Source: Flavobacteriales bacterium (GTDB lineage Bacteria; Bacteroidota; Bacteroidia; Flavobacteriales_D; Sanyastnellaceae). Taken from it: 43,535 nt of DNA. Shown here piece after piece: positions 22,597 to 30,766 of this stretch (position 1 is its first letter; the number at the start of each line of letters is the position of its first letter). Position numbers and translations under genes: made by a program. The stretch covers positions 1 to 43,535 of the forward strand of contig JALQTD010000002.1 of the NCBI GenBank assembly GCA_023264155.1, given 5' to 3'. The notes beneath the pieces were generated by a model that did not search any database, had not been told where the DNA came from, and was given only the letters and a program-made list of their open reading frames with translations.

Positions 22597-25419
22597 ATGC
22601 ACATTGAATCCATGGCCCGAAGTTCGTTTATCCTGCGTTGGTGTGTGGCCGTTGCTTTTTTGGCGACGGCCTTTGGTGCTTGGTCGCAGGACGATCTGTT
22701 GCTCGTCAGTGGGACCTTGACCGACGATGGCAACCGCAAAAAAATGCCGGGAGTGGAGGTGGTGGTGTATCAGGACGGCGTAGAATACGATCGCATGACG
22801 ACCGATGCGCGCGCGAGTTATGCGTTTGAATTGCCGCTTCGCCACGATTACGTATTCAGTTACGAGTTTGAGGGTTACGGCAACAAGCGGATTCAGGTGG
22901 ATGCATCGGGAGTGCCTGCGGAGGATTTGAAAGGGGGCTTCAATTTGGACCTGGACATGTCGATGTTCGCCTTGGTCGAGGGGTTTGACACCAGCATTTT
23001 GGAAGATCCCTTTGGCAAGGCGGCCTTTGATGCCCAGCGGAATACGCTTTCGTTCGATTTTGCTTACACCGATCGGATGAAGACGCGGGTGGAGAATGAG
23101 TTTGACCGCGTGGAACGGATGGCTGAGTTGTTGGCCCAAATGAAGGAGGACTTCGCCGAATTGATGGAGGAAGGCCAACAAGCCCTCGACAAGGAGAAAT
23201 GGCAAAACGCCTTGGCGGCCTTCACCAGCGCGCTGGAGCTCTTCCCGGAAGACGTCGCAGCACAGGCGAAGCAGGCGGAAGCACAAGCTGCAGTGGATGC
23301 GGCGGCGGCGGCGGAGCGATTGGAGGAAGACTTCCAAGCGGCGTTGAAGGAGGCCGAGTCCTTTTTGAGCAGCGATAAACTGGACCGTGCACGCGAGGCA
23401 TTTGAGTCGGCGGCAGCGTTGAAGCCGGCCGCCCCGGAGCCCGCGGCGGGTTTGGCGCGCGTGGCGGAGCGGGAAGCGGCACTGGGCGTTGAAGCGGCAT
23501 ACGATGGCAAAGTCGCCAGCGCCGACAAGGCGTTCAAAGAAGAGCGTTACGCGGATGCCAAAGCGCTGTACGAAGAAGCGAGTGCGTTGCAACCGGGAGA
23601 AAAGTACCCGAAGGACCAAGCCGCGGCATGTCAAGCGCAACTCGATGCGCAAGCAGACGCGGCGGCGGCGTTGGCGGCCAGAGCAGCGGAATACGAGGCG
23701 CTGATCGATGCTGCTGACAAGCTGTACAAGGGCGGAGATTGGTCCGGCGCCTTGTCACAATATGAGGCAGCAACCGCCTTGCTCCCTGCAGAATCCTACC
23801 CCAAGGACCGGGCGGCCAAATGCCGAGAAAACCTCGACGATGCGGCAGCCGAGGCCGATGCTGCGGCCCGTGAAGCGGCAGAGGCGGCGGCCGCAGCGGA
23901 AGTGGACGCGGCGTACAACGCCGCCATTGCCCAAGGCGACCTCGCCTTTGATGCGGGCAATTGGGACAACGCGCGCACAGCGTACGAATCCGCTCTTGAT
24001 GTCAAGCCCGGTGAGCGTTACCCTTTGGGCCGGTTGGACAAGATTGATCGCGAGATAGAGAAGGAGGCAGCGGCCCTTGCGGATGCAGCGGCGGAAGCCG
24101 ATCGCGCCGCGGAGGAGGCTGCTCGTGCGGCCGAACGGGAAGCGGAGGCTGCGGCGCGCGAGGCCGCAAAGGAAGCAGAAGCGGCTGCCCGGGCAGCGGA
24201 GAAAGCCGCTGCCGCTGCTGCGGCAGAGGCGGAACGGGAGGCGCGTGCGCGTGCGGCGGCTGAGGCCGAAGCTTCAGCGGAAGCCGAACGACGGGCCCGA
24301 GCAGAAGCCGCGGCCGCGGCTGAGGCCGCGGCGCGCGCGGAGCAGGAAGCCCTCGAGGCTGCCGCAGCAGCAGCGGCGGCGGCTGCCCAAGCAGAACGCG
24401 CAGAACGGGCAGCGGCAGAAGCAGCCGCAGCGGCGGAGGCGGAGGCACGGAAGCGCGCAGCCGAAGAGGAAGCGCGCCGCCGGGCGCAAGAGGTTGCTGC
24501 TGCGTTGGAAGTGGAGGACGATGACGAAGCCGAGGCTTATTACCGCGCTGCATTGGAGTCGGAGCGGCGGGCCAAGGCCATGGAGGTGGAGGCCGAGAAA
24601 GAACGCGCGGAGGAGCTGCAGCTTAGCGCCCAAGCGAGGTCGCGGCGCCAGCGTGAAGACGCCAAGGGTGAGGCGGATGCATTGGCCGCTGAGACAGCGG
24701 AACTGTTGGAGGAGCGGGCGGGCCGACGGGAAGGGGAGGTGGCGGATTTGGCATCGGACAAGGAACGGATTGCGCGTCAGCAGCGCGAGATGAGCGAACG
24801 GGGAACTGAGATGTCGCGGGTTGCGGTCCCGGACATTGCCGATCAGGAGGCGGGAATGCGGGATTTGGCCACCGATCGCCGCTACGATTACCGCGACGAA
24901 ATGCCCAGCATTGCTTCGGAGCATGCACATCAGCAATCGAGCCAAGCGGATTGGAGCGATGCCGCAGCGGAAAACCGTTCCACCGCCTACACGTCCACCC
25001 AATACGTGGCCGAACAATATGCCGCCCTCGGTGAGGGGGAGCTGGAACGGATCCGAGCAACCCAGGCTGAAATCAACGCTTCGGCGGCCGGATTCAAGGA
25101 GGAGGTACAAACCCGTGAGCTGCAAGCTGAAAACAGGCGTTACGATGCGCGCCAGGAAATATTGGCCCTCGATCAAGGCGAACCGACCCGAGCTGAAGAG
25201 TACACCCTCGCTCCCGAAGATGTTGACGTTGCGCCCGGAATCCAGGAGCAATCCTACGACATCCCGAACGGGTTGGTCATAGAGCGCACGGTCCGGGTGG
25301 GCAACCACGTTCGGCGCTTCCGCAAGGTGGTGACGAAGACCGGGGTATATTACTTCGAAGGGGAAGACAGCATCACAGAATCTGCATGGCGCCGGGAGAC
25401 GACGGTGATTTTGGATTGA
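22597..25419 (+). CDS. Large exported TPR and Ala-rich coiled-coil protein
   Basis: About 940 residues. The order is a signal peptide (MARSSFILRWCVAVAFLATA, Met at 22612 also possible), a carboxypeptidase-regulatory-like sandwich at about 28-110 (LVSGTLTDDGNRKKMPGVEV), and the family motif FDTSILEDPFGKAAFDAQ. Five TPR-like repeats follow at about 195-500, each with a W/Y/L-x-x-A pattern and a KPGE(R/K)YP-type end. An Ala/Glu/Arg-rich coiled coil covers about 510-690. The C-terminal module is NGLVIERTVRVGNHVRRFRK...YYFEGEDSITESAW. Proteins of this plan are frequent in Bacteroidota and probably span the periplasm or scaffold the envelope; the exact role is unknown. The next gene, TonB-like, overlaps it by 34 bases. 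Confidence 0.85.
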   Translation: MHIESMARSSFILRWCVAVAFLATAFGAWSQDDLLLVSGTLTDDGNRKKMPGVEVVVYQDGVEYDRMTTDARASYAFELPLRHDYVFSYEFEGYGNKRIQVDASGVPAEDLKGGFNLDLDMSMFALVEGFDTSILEDPFGKAAFDAQRNTLSFDFAYTDRMKTRVENEFDRVERMAELLAQMKEDFAELMEEGQQALDKEKWQNALAAFTSALELFPEDVAAQAKQAEAQAAVDAAAAAERLEEDFQAALKEAESFLSSDKLDRAREAFESAAALKPAAPEPAAGLARVAEREAALGVEAAYDGKVASADKAFKEERYADAKALYEEASALQPGEKYPKDQAAACQAQLDAQADAAAALAARAAEYEALIDAADKLYKGGDWSGALSQYEAATALLPAESYPKDRAAKCRENLDDAAAEADAAAREAAEAAAAAEVDAAYNAAIAQGDLAFDAGNWDNARTAYESALDVKPGERYPLGRLDKIDREIEKEAAALADAAAEADRAAEEAARAAEREAEAAAREAAKEAEAAARAAEKAAAAAAAEAEREARARAAAEAEASAEAERRARAEAAAAAEAAARAEQEALEAAAAAAAAAAQAERAERAAAEAAAAAEAEARKRAAEEEARRRAQEVAAALEVEDDDEAEAYYRAALESERRAKAMEVEAEKERAEELQLSAQARSRRQREDAKGEADALAAETAELLEERAGRREGEVADLASDKERIARQQREMSERGTEMSRVAVPDIADQEAGMRDLATDRRYDYRDEMPSIASEHAHQQSSQADWSDAAAENRSTAYTSTQYVAEQYAALGEGELERIRATQAEINASAAGFKEEVQTRELQAENRRYDARQEILALDQGEPTRAEEYTLAPEDVDVAPGIQEQSYDIPNGLVIERTVRVGNHVRRFRKVVTKTGVYYFEGEDSITESAWRRETTVILD

Positions 25420-26129
25420 GTGGCGGGACGCGGCAGACGTTCACCCTTCAAGCCATCGCCTTGACGTTGGCGTTGCACGCTGTGGTCTTGCTGGTGCTTT
25501 GGTTGCCCTCGGTGGGTGGCGGGGCGCCCACTGTGCGGTATGCGGAAGTGGGATTGGTGGAGCAGTTGGAGCCGGTGGAGACGACGACCTTGGAGGAGCA
25601 GTTGCGGGCGGCATTGGAGGGGCAGGTGGCGAATTTGCGGAGCGATGCGCGTTCGGACTTTTCCGAGGAGCGGCGTTCGACGGCTTCGGACCAAATGGCA
25701 GCCGAGGTAGAAGCGGAGTTGCGGGCGTTTGAGGCCGCGGAGATGGAGCGACTGGCGGCAGAGGCCAAGGACTTTGGATTGCAGGAGGTGCCCGAGGTGG
25801 ACGACCGCGAAGTGGAGACACTCGCGGGCTGGAATGCCCAATATGAAGGCGATGTGACGGTGAAGTTCGACCTGCCCGGAAGGCGCGCGAAGCACCTTGA
25901 TGTGCCGGGCTACTTGTGCAAGGGCGGGGCGACCGTGGTGGTGCGCATTTCCGTCGATCGGCAGGGCATCGTGAAATCAGCGGCAGTGGAGCCGGCGGGA
26001 GGGGGGGGGCCGGGAGCGTGCTTTCTGGAGGCGGCGTTGCAAAGTGCTCGGAAGAGTTCGTTTTTCATCGATCCGGCTGTGGAGGGGGTGACCGAGGGCA
26101 CGCTCACGTACATTTTTGTGCCGCAGTGA
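25386..26129 (+). CDS. TonB-like energy-transducer family protein
   Basis: A 247-residue protein with one N-terminal membrane helix (AIALTLALHAVVLLVLWL, about 23-41). An acidic helical stretch follows (EEQLRAALEGQVANLRSDAR), and the periplasmic C-terminal domain resembles TonB_C (VVVRISVDRQGIVKSAAVEP, then ACFLEAALQSARKSSF). It lacks the Pro-rich spacer of classical TonB and has a short Gly run instead. The ATG overlaps the coiled-coil gene by 34 bases in another frame, so the two are co-translated and probably work together across the periplasm. A role in energising an outer-membrane process is inferred. Confidence 0.82.
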   Translation: MAPGDDGDFGLSGGTRQTFTLQAIALTLALHAVVLLVLWLPSVGGGAPTVRYAEVGLVEQLEPVETTTLEEQLRAALEGQVANLRSDARSDFSEERRSTASDQMAAEVEAELRAFEAAEMERLAAEAKDFGLQEVPEVDDREVETLAGWNAQYEGDVTVKFDLPGRRAKHLDVPGYLCKGGATVVVRISVDRQGIVKSAAVEPAGGGGPGACFLEAALQSARKSSFFIDPAVEGVTEGTLTYIFVPQ

Positions 26130-26166
26130 GGGCGTGTGGGGTGGCGGATTCCGGGGCCGACCTTCG

Positions 26167-26174
26167 TAAATTGC
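26167..26174 (+). promoter_or_regulatory. Possible -7 element of the gene at 26182
   Basis: TAAATTGC, seven bases before the ATG at 26182. The same octamer is found before the S41 protease gene. Confidence 0.3.
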
Positions 26175-26181
26175 GCGTATC

Positions 26182-27447
26182 ATGGACACACCCCGCTACA
26201 CCCCCGAACAGCCGCTTTACATTGGAGTCATCCGCGAAGGGAAGGTGCCGCCGGATGCGCGGGTGCCGTTGACGCCGGACCATTGTGTGGAATTGGAGCG
26301 GCGGTTTCCGCAAGTGCGGGTCTTGGTGCAGCCGAGTGCTGTTCGGCGGATCACGGATGAGGAGTACCGGGCGAAGGGGGTGATGGTGGAGGAGGATTTG
26401 GCCCGATGCCAAATCTTGCTCGGGGTCAAAGAGGTCAACAAGCCCGATTTGTTGCCCGACAAGACCTACCTGTTTTTCAGTCACACGTACAAGCTGCAGC
26501 CGTACAATGCGGGGCTGCTGGCGGAGGTGCTGCGGAAGCGGGTCCGGCTGATTGATTACGAAATGCTGAAGCGCCCCAGCGGCAAGCGCATCATCGGTTT
26601 CGGCCGGTGGGCGGGGCTGGTGGGGGCGTACAACGGGTTCCGCGCCCACGGCGTGAAGACGGGGCGGTACACGCTCAAGCCGGCGCATGCGTGCCGGGAT
26701 TTGCAGGAAATGCTGTCGGAATTGTCGGCAGGGCTGGACTTGCCTTCGCATTTCAAGGTGGTGCTGACGGGCAGCGGGCGGGTTGGCGAGGGTGCGAAGG
26801 AGGTGCTCGACGCCATCAAGATGCGGCACGTCCACCCGGACGATTTCTTGCGGATGGACTTTCCCGAGCCCGTTTACACCCGGCTCGAGGTGGAGGATTA
26901 CAACGCCCACAACGAGGGGCGGCCGTTTTCCATGGCGGAGTTCAAGGACGATCCGACGAGTTTCCACAGCACCTTCCCGCGGTTTGCCCACGCGGCGGAT
27001 GTGTACATCGCGGGGCACTTTTGGGCCGAGGGGTCGCCGTTTTTGTTCACCCGGGCCGACATGCGCGACCCGGCTTGGAAGGTGCAGACCGTGGCGGACA
27101 TCAGCTGCGACATCGACGGGCCGGTGGCGTGCACCCTCCGCCCATCGACCATTGCCGAGCCGTTTTACGGCTACAATCCCACGACCGAATCGGAAGCCGA
27201 CCTGAAATCCTCGACGAGCATCGCCGTCATGGCGGTGGACAACTTGCCGTGCGAGCTGCCGCGCGACGCCTCAGAGGGCTTCGGGGATGAGTTGCTCGAG
27301 CACGTGCTTCCGCTGCTCATTGAAGGCGACCGAGATGGCATTTTGGCGGGGGCGACGGAGACGACCTTGGCGGGCGAGCTCCATGCGCCTTACCGCTATT
27401 TGGCGGATTATGCGGCAAAAGGTGCAGGCGAGTTGCCCGATGCTTAA
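26182..27447 (+). CDS. Saccharopine/alanine dehydrogenase family NAD(P) enzyme
   Basis: A 421-residue protein of the alanine dehydrogenase/transhydrogenase fold, closest in plan to the lysine-forming saccharopine dehydrogenase (LYS1) group. The N-terminal domain has IGVIREGKVPPDARVPLTPDH, with the conserved Arg and Lys. The motif FFSHTYKLQPYNAGLL and GFGRWAGLVGAYNGFRAHG are typical of the LYS1 side. The nucleotide site is VVLTGSGRVGEGA, and VADISCDIDGPVACTLRPST closes the active site. It probably carries out a reversible NAD(P)-dependent reductive amination; the substrate is not settled by the sequence. It has its own promoter and stands alone before tmRNA. Confidence 0.88.
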   Translation: MDTPRYTPEQPLYIGVIREGKVPPDARVPLTPDHCVELERRFPQVRVLVQPSAVRRITDEEYRAKGVMVEEDLARCQILLGVKEVNKPDLLPDKTYLFFSHTYKLQPYNAGLLAEVLRKRVRLIDYEMLKRPSGKRIIGFGRWAGLVGAYNGFRAHGVKTGRYTLKPAHACRDLQEMLSELSAGLDLPSHFKVVLTGSGRVGEGAKEVLDAIKMRHVHPDDFLRMDFPEPVYTRLEVEDYNAHNEGRPFSMAEFKDDPTSFHSTFPRFAHAADVYIAGHFWAEGSPFLFTRADMRDPAWKVQTVADISCDIDGPVACTLRPSTIAEPFYGYNPTTESEADLKSSTSIAVMAVDNLPCELPRDASEGFGDELLEHVLPLLIEGDRDGILAGATETTLAGELHAPYRYLADYAAKGAGELPDA

Positions 27448-27484
27448 ACTGCCCGCCTTCTAGGCCAAATCCCTGCACAATCCG

Positions 27485-27492
27485 TATCTTCG
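27485..27492 (+). promoter_or_regulatory. -7 element of the tmRNA gene
   Basis: TATCTTCG, ending 20 bases before the mature tmRNA 5' end. The primary transcript would carry a short 5' leader. Confidence 0.5.
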
Positions 27493-27512
27493 CACGCTGT
27501 TCTTTGATTTAT

Positions 27513-27910
27513 GGGGCCGATTTTGGATTTGACAGCGAGATGATCATTCTCGTAAGCATGCCGAGCACTTGTAAGCACAGCTCGTTAATCTTGAACTTTC
27601 AAGTCAGAAATGACAACACTTCCTACGCGCTCGCGGCCTAATCGACTCAGTCGATTCGCCTAATCCCGTTACCAGGTAACGCGACGAGCTGCTCCAGGTT
27701 TGGCGTACGGACCCTTTCGCCAAATCAATGGGGTATCGGATAAATGGGACTAGCAAAGGACGGGTTCGACGTCCGGAGCGAAGCTTACTGAACTAAGCCG
27801 TTGGTGGGGTGTCCTTGCTCAGCCACCGGTCGACAACGAATTGAGGAATAAGCATGTAGAAAGCGCGGGTGTTCCTCGTTTGGACGGGGGTTCGACTCCC
27901 CCCGGCTCCA
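27513..27910 (+). ncRNA. ssrA: Transfer-messenger RNA
   Basis: The 5' end GGGGCCGATTTTGGATTTGA and the 3' end CGGCTCCA pair as a seven-base acceptor stem. The T arm is GGGGG-TTCGACT-CCCCC. The tag frame starts after AAGTC with AGA at 27606 and reads RNDNTSYALAA before TAA at 27639, ending with the YALAA degradation signal as in other bacteria. The AGA resume codon is inferred from alignment with the E. coli layout. CCA is not encoded; the DNA after A73 reads CAA. tmRNA rescues stalled ribosomes and tags the product for proteolysis. The 3' end of this gene is a known integration site for mobile elements. Confidence 0.95.
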
Positions 27911-27954
27911 CAAGTAAAGTGGACTTTTACATCCTGGACGAATTTGTAAACCCT

Positions 27955-28003
27955 ACTTGACCACATCGGGGTTAAGGGTGGTCGGCTTCTGTCTGCTGGC
28001 TCC
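27955..28003 (+). repeat. Direct repeat, left copy
   Basis: Aligned with 30711-30760 this 49-base stretch matches in 45 of 50 columns, including one gap. It begins ACTTGACCACATCGGGGTTA and ends CTGCTGGCTCC. It lies 44 bases after the tmRNA and contains the inverted repeat GACCAC...GTGGTC. Nothing in it codes for protein. Confidence 0.85.
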
Positions 28004-28110
28004 GCGAAACTCATCAAATGGTGGATTTGAGTTTGTATGCCACAAAGCTCTCGCCTCGTTTTCAGGGAAATAGATACAAATCAGGGCAATGCCAACCCAT
28101 TTCGCAGGAT

Positions 28111-28779
28111 TCAGCCCTTCGCCACCGAATGGCGGCGCATGTCTTCGTTCTCCCAGATTTCTTGACGCATCGGCTGGAGTGCCACTTCCACCATGACTTT
28201 GGCCAAGACGTCGGAGGGGATGGAGAATTTGGTGTGCCTCCGAATCAGCGGATAGATCCACCGGGAAATGACGTACCCCAGGTTGGGCTCCTTTCTGGGG
28301 ACCACGGGGTAGATGTAACCCGGCCGAAACGTGGCAAACCCACCGAGTCCCAATGCGGCAAGCTGGTTTTCAGCAGCGCCCTTGTCCCGCGCGAATTGCA
28401 CGCGGCTTTTTTCGCTGCGATCGGCGCCTTGTCCACTCAACAGGGCATAGCGCGCATCAGGCGATTGCCTCTGAAGAGCCCGCGCCATGGTCAACGGGAG
28501 GTCCACGTTGATGCGCCGGAAGGCGGTACTGTCGAGGGCTCCCGTGTACGCACCCACGCAGAACAGGCAGGCTGTGACACCTTGGAAGCAGGCCTCGTCG
28601 TCCAGCTTCACGAGGTCAGCGGCCACCCATTGCCGAAGTTTGGGATGTTCTTGGGCCAGCTTGCGGCGACCGAGCGTCCGAACCTCCTTGACTTGAGGAT
28701 GCGCCAAGGCATGCTCCAAGGCATGGCCGCCCACCATCCCGGTGGCGCCCAAAATCAGGACCGTGTCGCCGTGGCTCAC
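28111..28779 (-). CDS. Atypical short-chain dehydrogenase, NAD(P)H-binding
   Basis: A 222-residue cytoplasmic protein with an N-terminal Rossmann fold VLILGATGMVGGHALEHAL. The TLGRRKL segment after the second strand, ACLFCVGAYTGA and YALLSGQGADRSEKSRVQFA follow. The plan resembles HTATIP2/TDA10-type atypical SDRs, where the YxxxK pair is replaced. Its GTG at 28779 overlaps the stop of the SDR gene as GTGA. A longer frame up to 28989 would run through the SDR gene and is not used. It may reduce or sense a nucleotide-linked substrate; the function is unknown. It is last in the AraC operon. Confidence 0.83.
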   Translation of the reverse strand: MSHGDTVLILGATGMVGGHALEHALAHPQVKEVRTLGRRKLAQEHPKLRQWVAADLVKLDDEACFQGVTACLFCVGAYTGALDSTAFRRINVDLPLTMARALQRQSPDARYALLSGQGADRSEKSRVQFARDKGAAENQLAALGLGGFATFRPGYIYPVVPRKEPNLGYVISRWIYPLIRRHTKFSIPSDVLAKVMVEVALQPMRQEIWENEDMRRHSVAKG

Positions 28780-29738
28780 GACAGCCCCACGAGTTCGCGA
28801 CTCTTCGCCACCAGTGCCTTCGCGGCCTTCAAATCCCGCGCGTGTGGGTTGGGGGATTCCATGGGCCAGCCTCCTTTGCGACATTCCTTGTCTTGGTACA
28901 GAAAGCTGTACTGGCTGAAGTAGGCACCTGAGTGGTTTCGCGCATCCTCGGACAGCAGGACGTGCATGGAGGTTTGGGCTGATTCCCAACTGCTGTCAGA
29001 CACGAAGGGGAGGATGGGCTTCATGAGGAACATGGCTGCGCGCATCCAGGCCGGACCACCTTTTCCAAAATTGGATCGTGCCCATCCAGGGTGAATGGAG
29101 GCGGTGGTGACATTCGAGCCCTGCAGTCGGTCGGCCAACTCAAGCGCGTACAGCGTGGTGGCCACTTTGGCCTCGCCGTAGGCGCCAAAGTTGCTGTAGT
29201 CGCGACGCTCGAAGTTCAAATCGTCCAAATGGACTTGGTAGCGGTTCTTGGGGCTGCCCGCATGGACGACAGAAGAGAGGATGCCGTAGCGGCCGTCAGG
29301 TGATTTTTTCAAGGCATCAAGCAACAATTCCGTAAGCAAGAAATGCCCGAAGTAGCTGATTCCGATGGTCAATTCAAACCCGTCTTTGGTGAAGGCGGGC
29401 TTGCTGTCCATGTTCACCATGCCGGCATTGCACATCAAGCCGTCGATGACCTCGTACTTGGCGTGGAAGGCCTCGGCGAATGCGCGCACGGAATCCAAAT
29501 CGGCGAGGTCGCAGCGGAGAATGTCCACGGTGCCTGCCAACCCTACAAATTCCTTGGCGACTTCTGCGGCAGCGTCGGGACGACGGCATGCCATGATGAC
29601 GTGTCCGCCTTGCTTGACCAGTTGCCGGGTCGTTTCCAGTCCCACGCCAGAGTTGGCGCCGGTCACGACGTAGGCTTTGCCAGACAGATCTTTCTCGAGG
29701 AGTGCCTTGTCGCACCAAATCAAATTCTTGTTTGCCAT
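28776..29738 (-). CDS. Short-chain dehydrogenase/reductase
   Basis: A 320-residue classical SDR of the retinol-dehydrogenase/protochlorophyllide-reductase-like size. The cofactor motif is TGANSGVG (26-33), NAG is at 104-106, a Ser pair at 155-156, and the catalytic YGEAK at 187-191. The C-terminal part is long, as in oxidoreductases acting on hydrophobic alcohols or aldehydes (GPAWMRAAMFLMKPILPFVS). The ATG follows the AraC stop by one base, and its stop overlaps the next gene. The substrate is unknown; neighbouring desaturases suggest a lipid-related one, which is an inference. Confidence 0.9.
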   Translation of the reverse strand: MANKNLIWCDKALLEKDLSGKAYVVTGANSGVGLETTRQLVKQGGHVIMACRRPDAAAEVAKEFVGLAGTVDILRCDLADLDSVRAFAEAFHAKYEVIDGLMCNAGMVNMDSKPAFTKDGFELTIGISYFGHFLLTELLLDALKKSPDGRYGILSSVVHAGSPKNRYQVHLDDLNFERRDYSNFGAYGEAKVATTLYALELADRLQGSNVTTASIHPGWARSNFGKGGPAWMRAAMFLMKPILPFVSDSSWESAQTSMHVLLSEDARNHSGAYFSQYSFLYQDKECRKGGWPMESPNPHARDLKAAKALVAKSRELVGLS

Positions 29739-29739
29739 A

Positions 29740-30657
29740 TCAATTGAGGTTAGAACGGAAAGTTTTGGGCGTCATGCCGGTGTGTTTCTTGAATAATCGT
29801 GTAAAGCTCTGGGGCTGCTCAAAGCCTAGCCCAAATGCAATCTCCCCAATGCTCTCCTCGGAGCTCGCCAAGGCGTGTTTGGCCCTATCCACCAAGGTTT
29901 GATGGATGTGTCCCTGTGCACTAAGACCTGTCTCCTTGCGGAGCAAATCACTTAAGTAGTTGGGAGACATGCACAGCTCTTGGGCGATCCAGTCCACGCG
30001 AGGAAGTCCCTCCAAAAGCGCGCGGCCAGAAGCGAGGTACGCGCCCAAAGCCGTGTTGAATCGGTCTAGGGTCCCTGAATGCATGGCGGACCGCTGGAAG
30101 AACTGGCGGTCGTAAAAACGCATGCATTGGTTGAGCAAGAGCTCCAAGTTGTTCAAAATGAGCTTGTGGCTGTGGGCATCGAGTTTTTGGGAATACTCGG
30201 CTTCGATGTGCTTACCGATGTCCAGGGCTTGGGCTTGCTCTATGGTCGAAAGGTGCAAGGCTTCCGTGACGTCGTAGCCGAAGTAGGTGTATTCGTCCAT
30301 TCGCCTTCCCAAATCCGTCCCCGCCAACAAGTCAGGGTGGAAGAGGAGCATCCAAGAAGCGGAGTCTTTTGCATGTCGCTTTCCTTCAAACCTCAATTCT
30401 TGTCCTGGCGCTGTGAAGATGAGTGTGCCATTTTCATAGTCGTATTGGCTGCGTCCATAGCCGATGGAGCCTTCTACACCCTCCTTGTACATGACCGTGT
30501 AGAGGGACAATTTCATCGCGATGTCCATGGCGTGGTCCATCGACACCTGCGGCAACTCCCTAAGCACGTACATGCCAATCAGGGGGTGCGCCGGTTCCGA
30601 CAGTCCTGTCAGGGCATGCAATTCGCTGAGTGTGGAGATGTTGACCACGGGGTTCAT
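29740..30657 (-). CDS. AraC-family transcriptional regulator
   Basis: A 305-residue regulator. Residues about 1-200 form the sensor half, with a cupin-like start (LTGLSEPAHPLIGMYVLREL). The two-HTH AraC domain lies at about 210-305 (VDWIAQELCMSPNYLSDLLR; then IGEIAFGLGFEQPQSFTRLF, KHTGMTPKTFR). It should activate genes by binding direct-repeat half-sites. A TAGATTTG element ends four bases before its ATG, and two 13-base copies 21 bases apart lie just behind it. It is the first gene of the operon with the SDR pair, so it probably controls itself. Confidence 0.92.
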   Translation of the reverse strand: MNPVVNISTLSELHALTGLSEPAHPLIGMYVLRELPQVSMDHAMDIAMKLSLYTVMYKEGVEGSIGYGRSQYDYENGTLIFTAPGQELRFEGKRHAKDSASWMLLFHPDLLAGTDLGRRMDEYTYFGYDVTEALHLSTIEQAQALDIGKHIEAEYSQKLDAHSHKLILNNLELLLNQCMRFYDRQFFQRSAMHSGTLDRFNTALGAYLASGRALLEGLPRVDWIAQELCMSPNYLSDLLRKETGLSAQGHIHQTLVDRAKHALASSEESIGEIAFGLGFEQPQSFTRLFKKHTGMTPKTFRSNLN

Positions 30658-30661
30658 GATG

Positions 30662-30669
30662 CAAATCTA
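30662..30669 (-). promoter_or_regulatory. -7 element of the araC-SDR operon
   Basis: TAGATTTG on the minus strand, a full consensus match, four bases before the ATG at 30657. The mRNA would start at or next to the start codon. Confidence 0.6.
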
Positions 30670-30688
30670 CCTGCACTCCATGCTGATG

Positions 30689-30722
30689 CACTTCACCAAA
30701 TCCCCGAATCACTTCACCAAAT
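30689..30722 (-). promoter_or_regulatory. Tandem 21-bp repeats, likely AraC operator
   Basis: CACTTCACCAAAT occurs at 30689-30701 and again at 30710-30722, 21 bases apart, or two helical turns. A relative, CACTTGATCAAAT, lies at 30802-30814, and another, TACTTGACCACAT, at 27954-27966. The tandem pair covers the -33 region of the araC operon promoter. Spacing and position are those of class II AraC-type activator sites. The second unit also lies inside the 50-bp direct repeat. Confidence 0.55.
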
Positions 30723-30760
30723 CGGGGTTGAGGGTGTTCGGCTTCTGTCCTGCTGGCTCC
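30711..30760 (+). repeat. Direct repeat, right copy
   Basis: The partner of 27955-28003. It continues after GGCTCC as ACCATGAAGTGGGTTTTCAC, which resembles the tmRNA end and its flank (27904-27930) in 21 of 27 columns. Confidence 0.85.
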
Positions 30761-30766
30761 ACCATG

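Larger units (their letters stand above)
27955..30760. mobile_element. Possible inserted cassette behind tmRNA
   Basis: Two 50-bp direct copies end at GGCTCC and bracket the AraC, SDR and NAD(P)-binding genes, starting just behind the tmRNA 3' end. There is no integrase or transposase within it, so if it moved it was by a factor from elsewhere or by homologous recombination. The boundaries are those of the repeats. The stretch to 28110 besides the repeat holds only a small hairpin (TCAAAT/ATTTGA) near 28014-28031. Confidence 0.3.

Noticed and set aside
24274-25308. Minus-strand frame opposite the coiled-coil gene
   Set aside because: It is a shadow of the Ala/Glu codon pattern of the coiled coil, rich in Leu/Arg/Cys without a domain.
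27955-30760. Integron attC sites at the direct repeats
   Set aside because: The GTTRRRY core and its paired complement are not present in the right places, and no integron integrase is seen.
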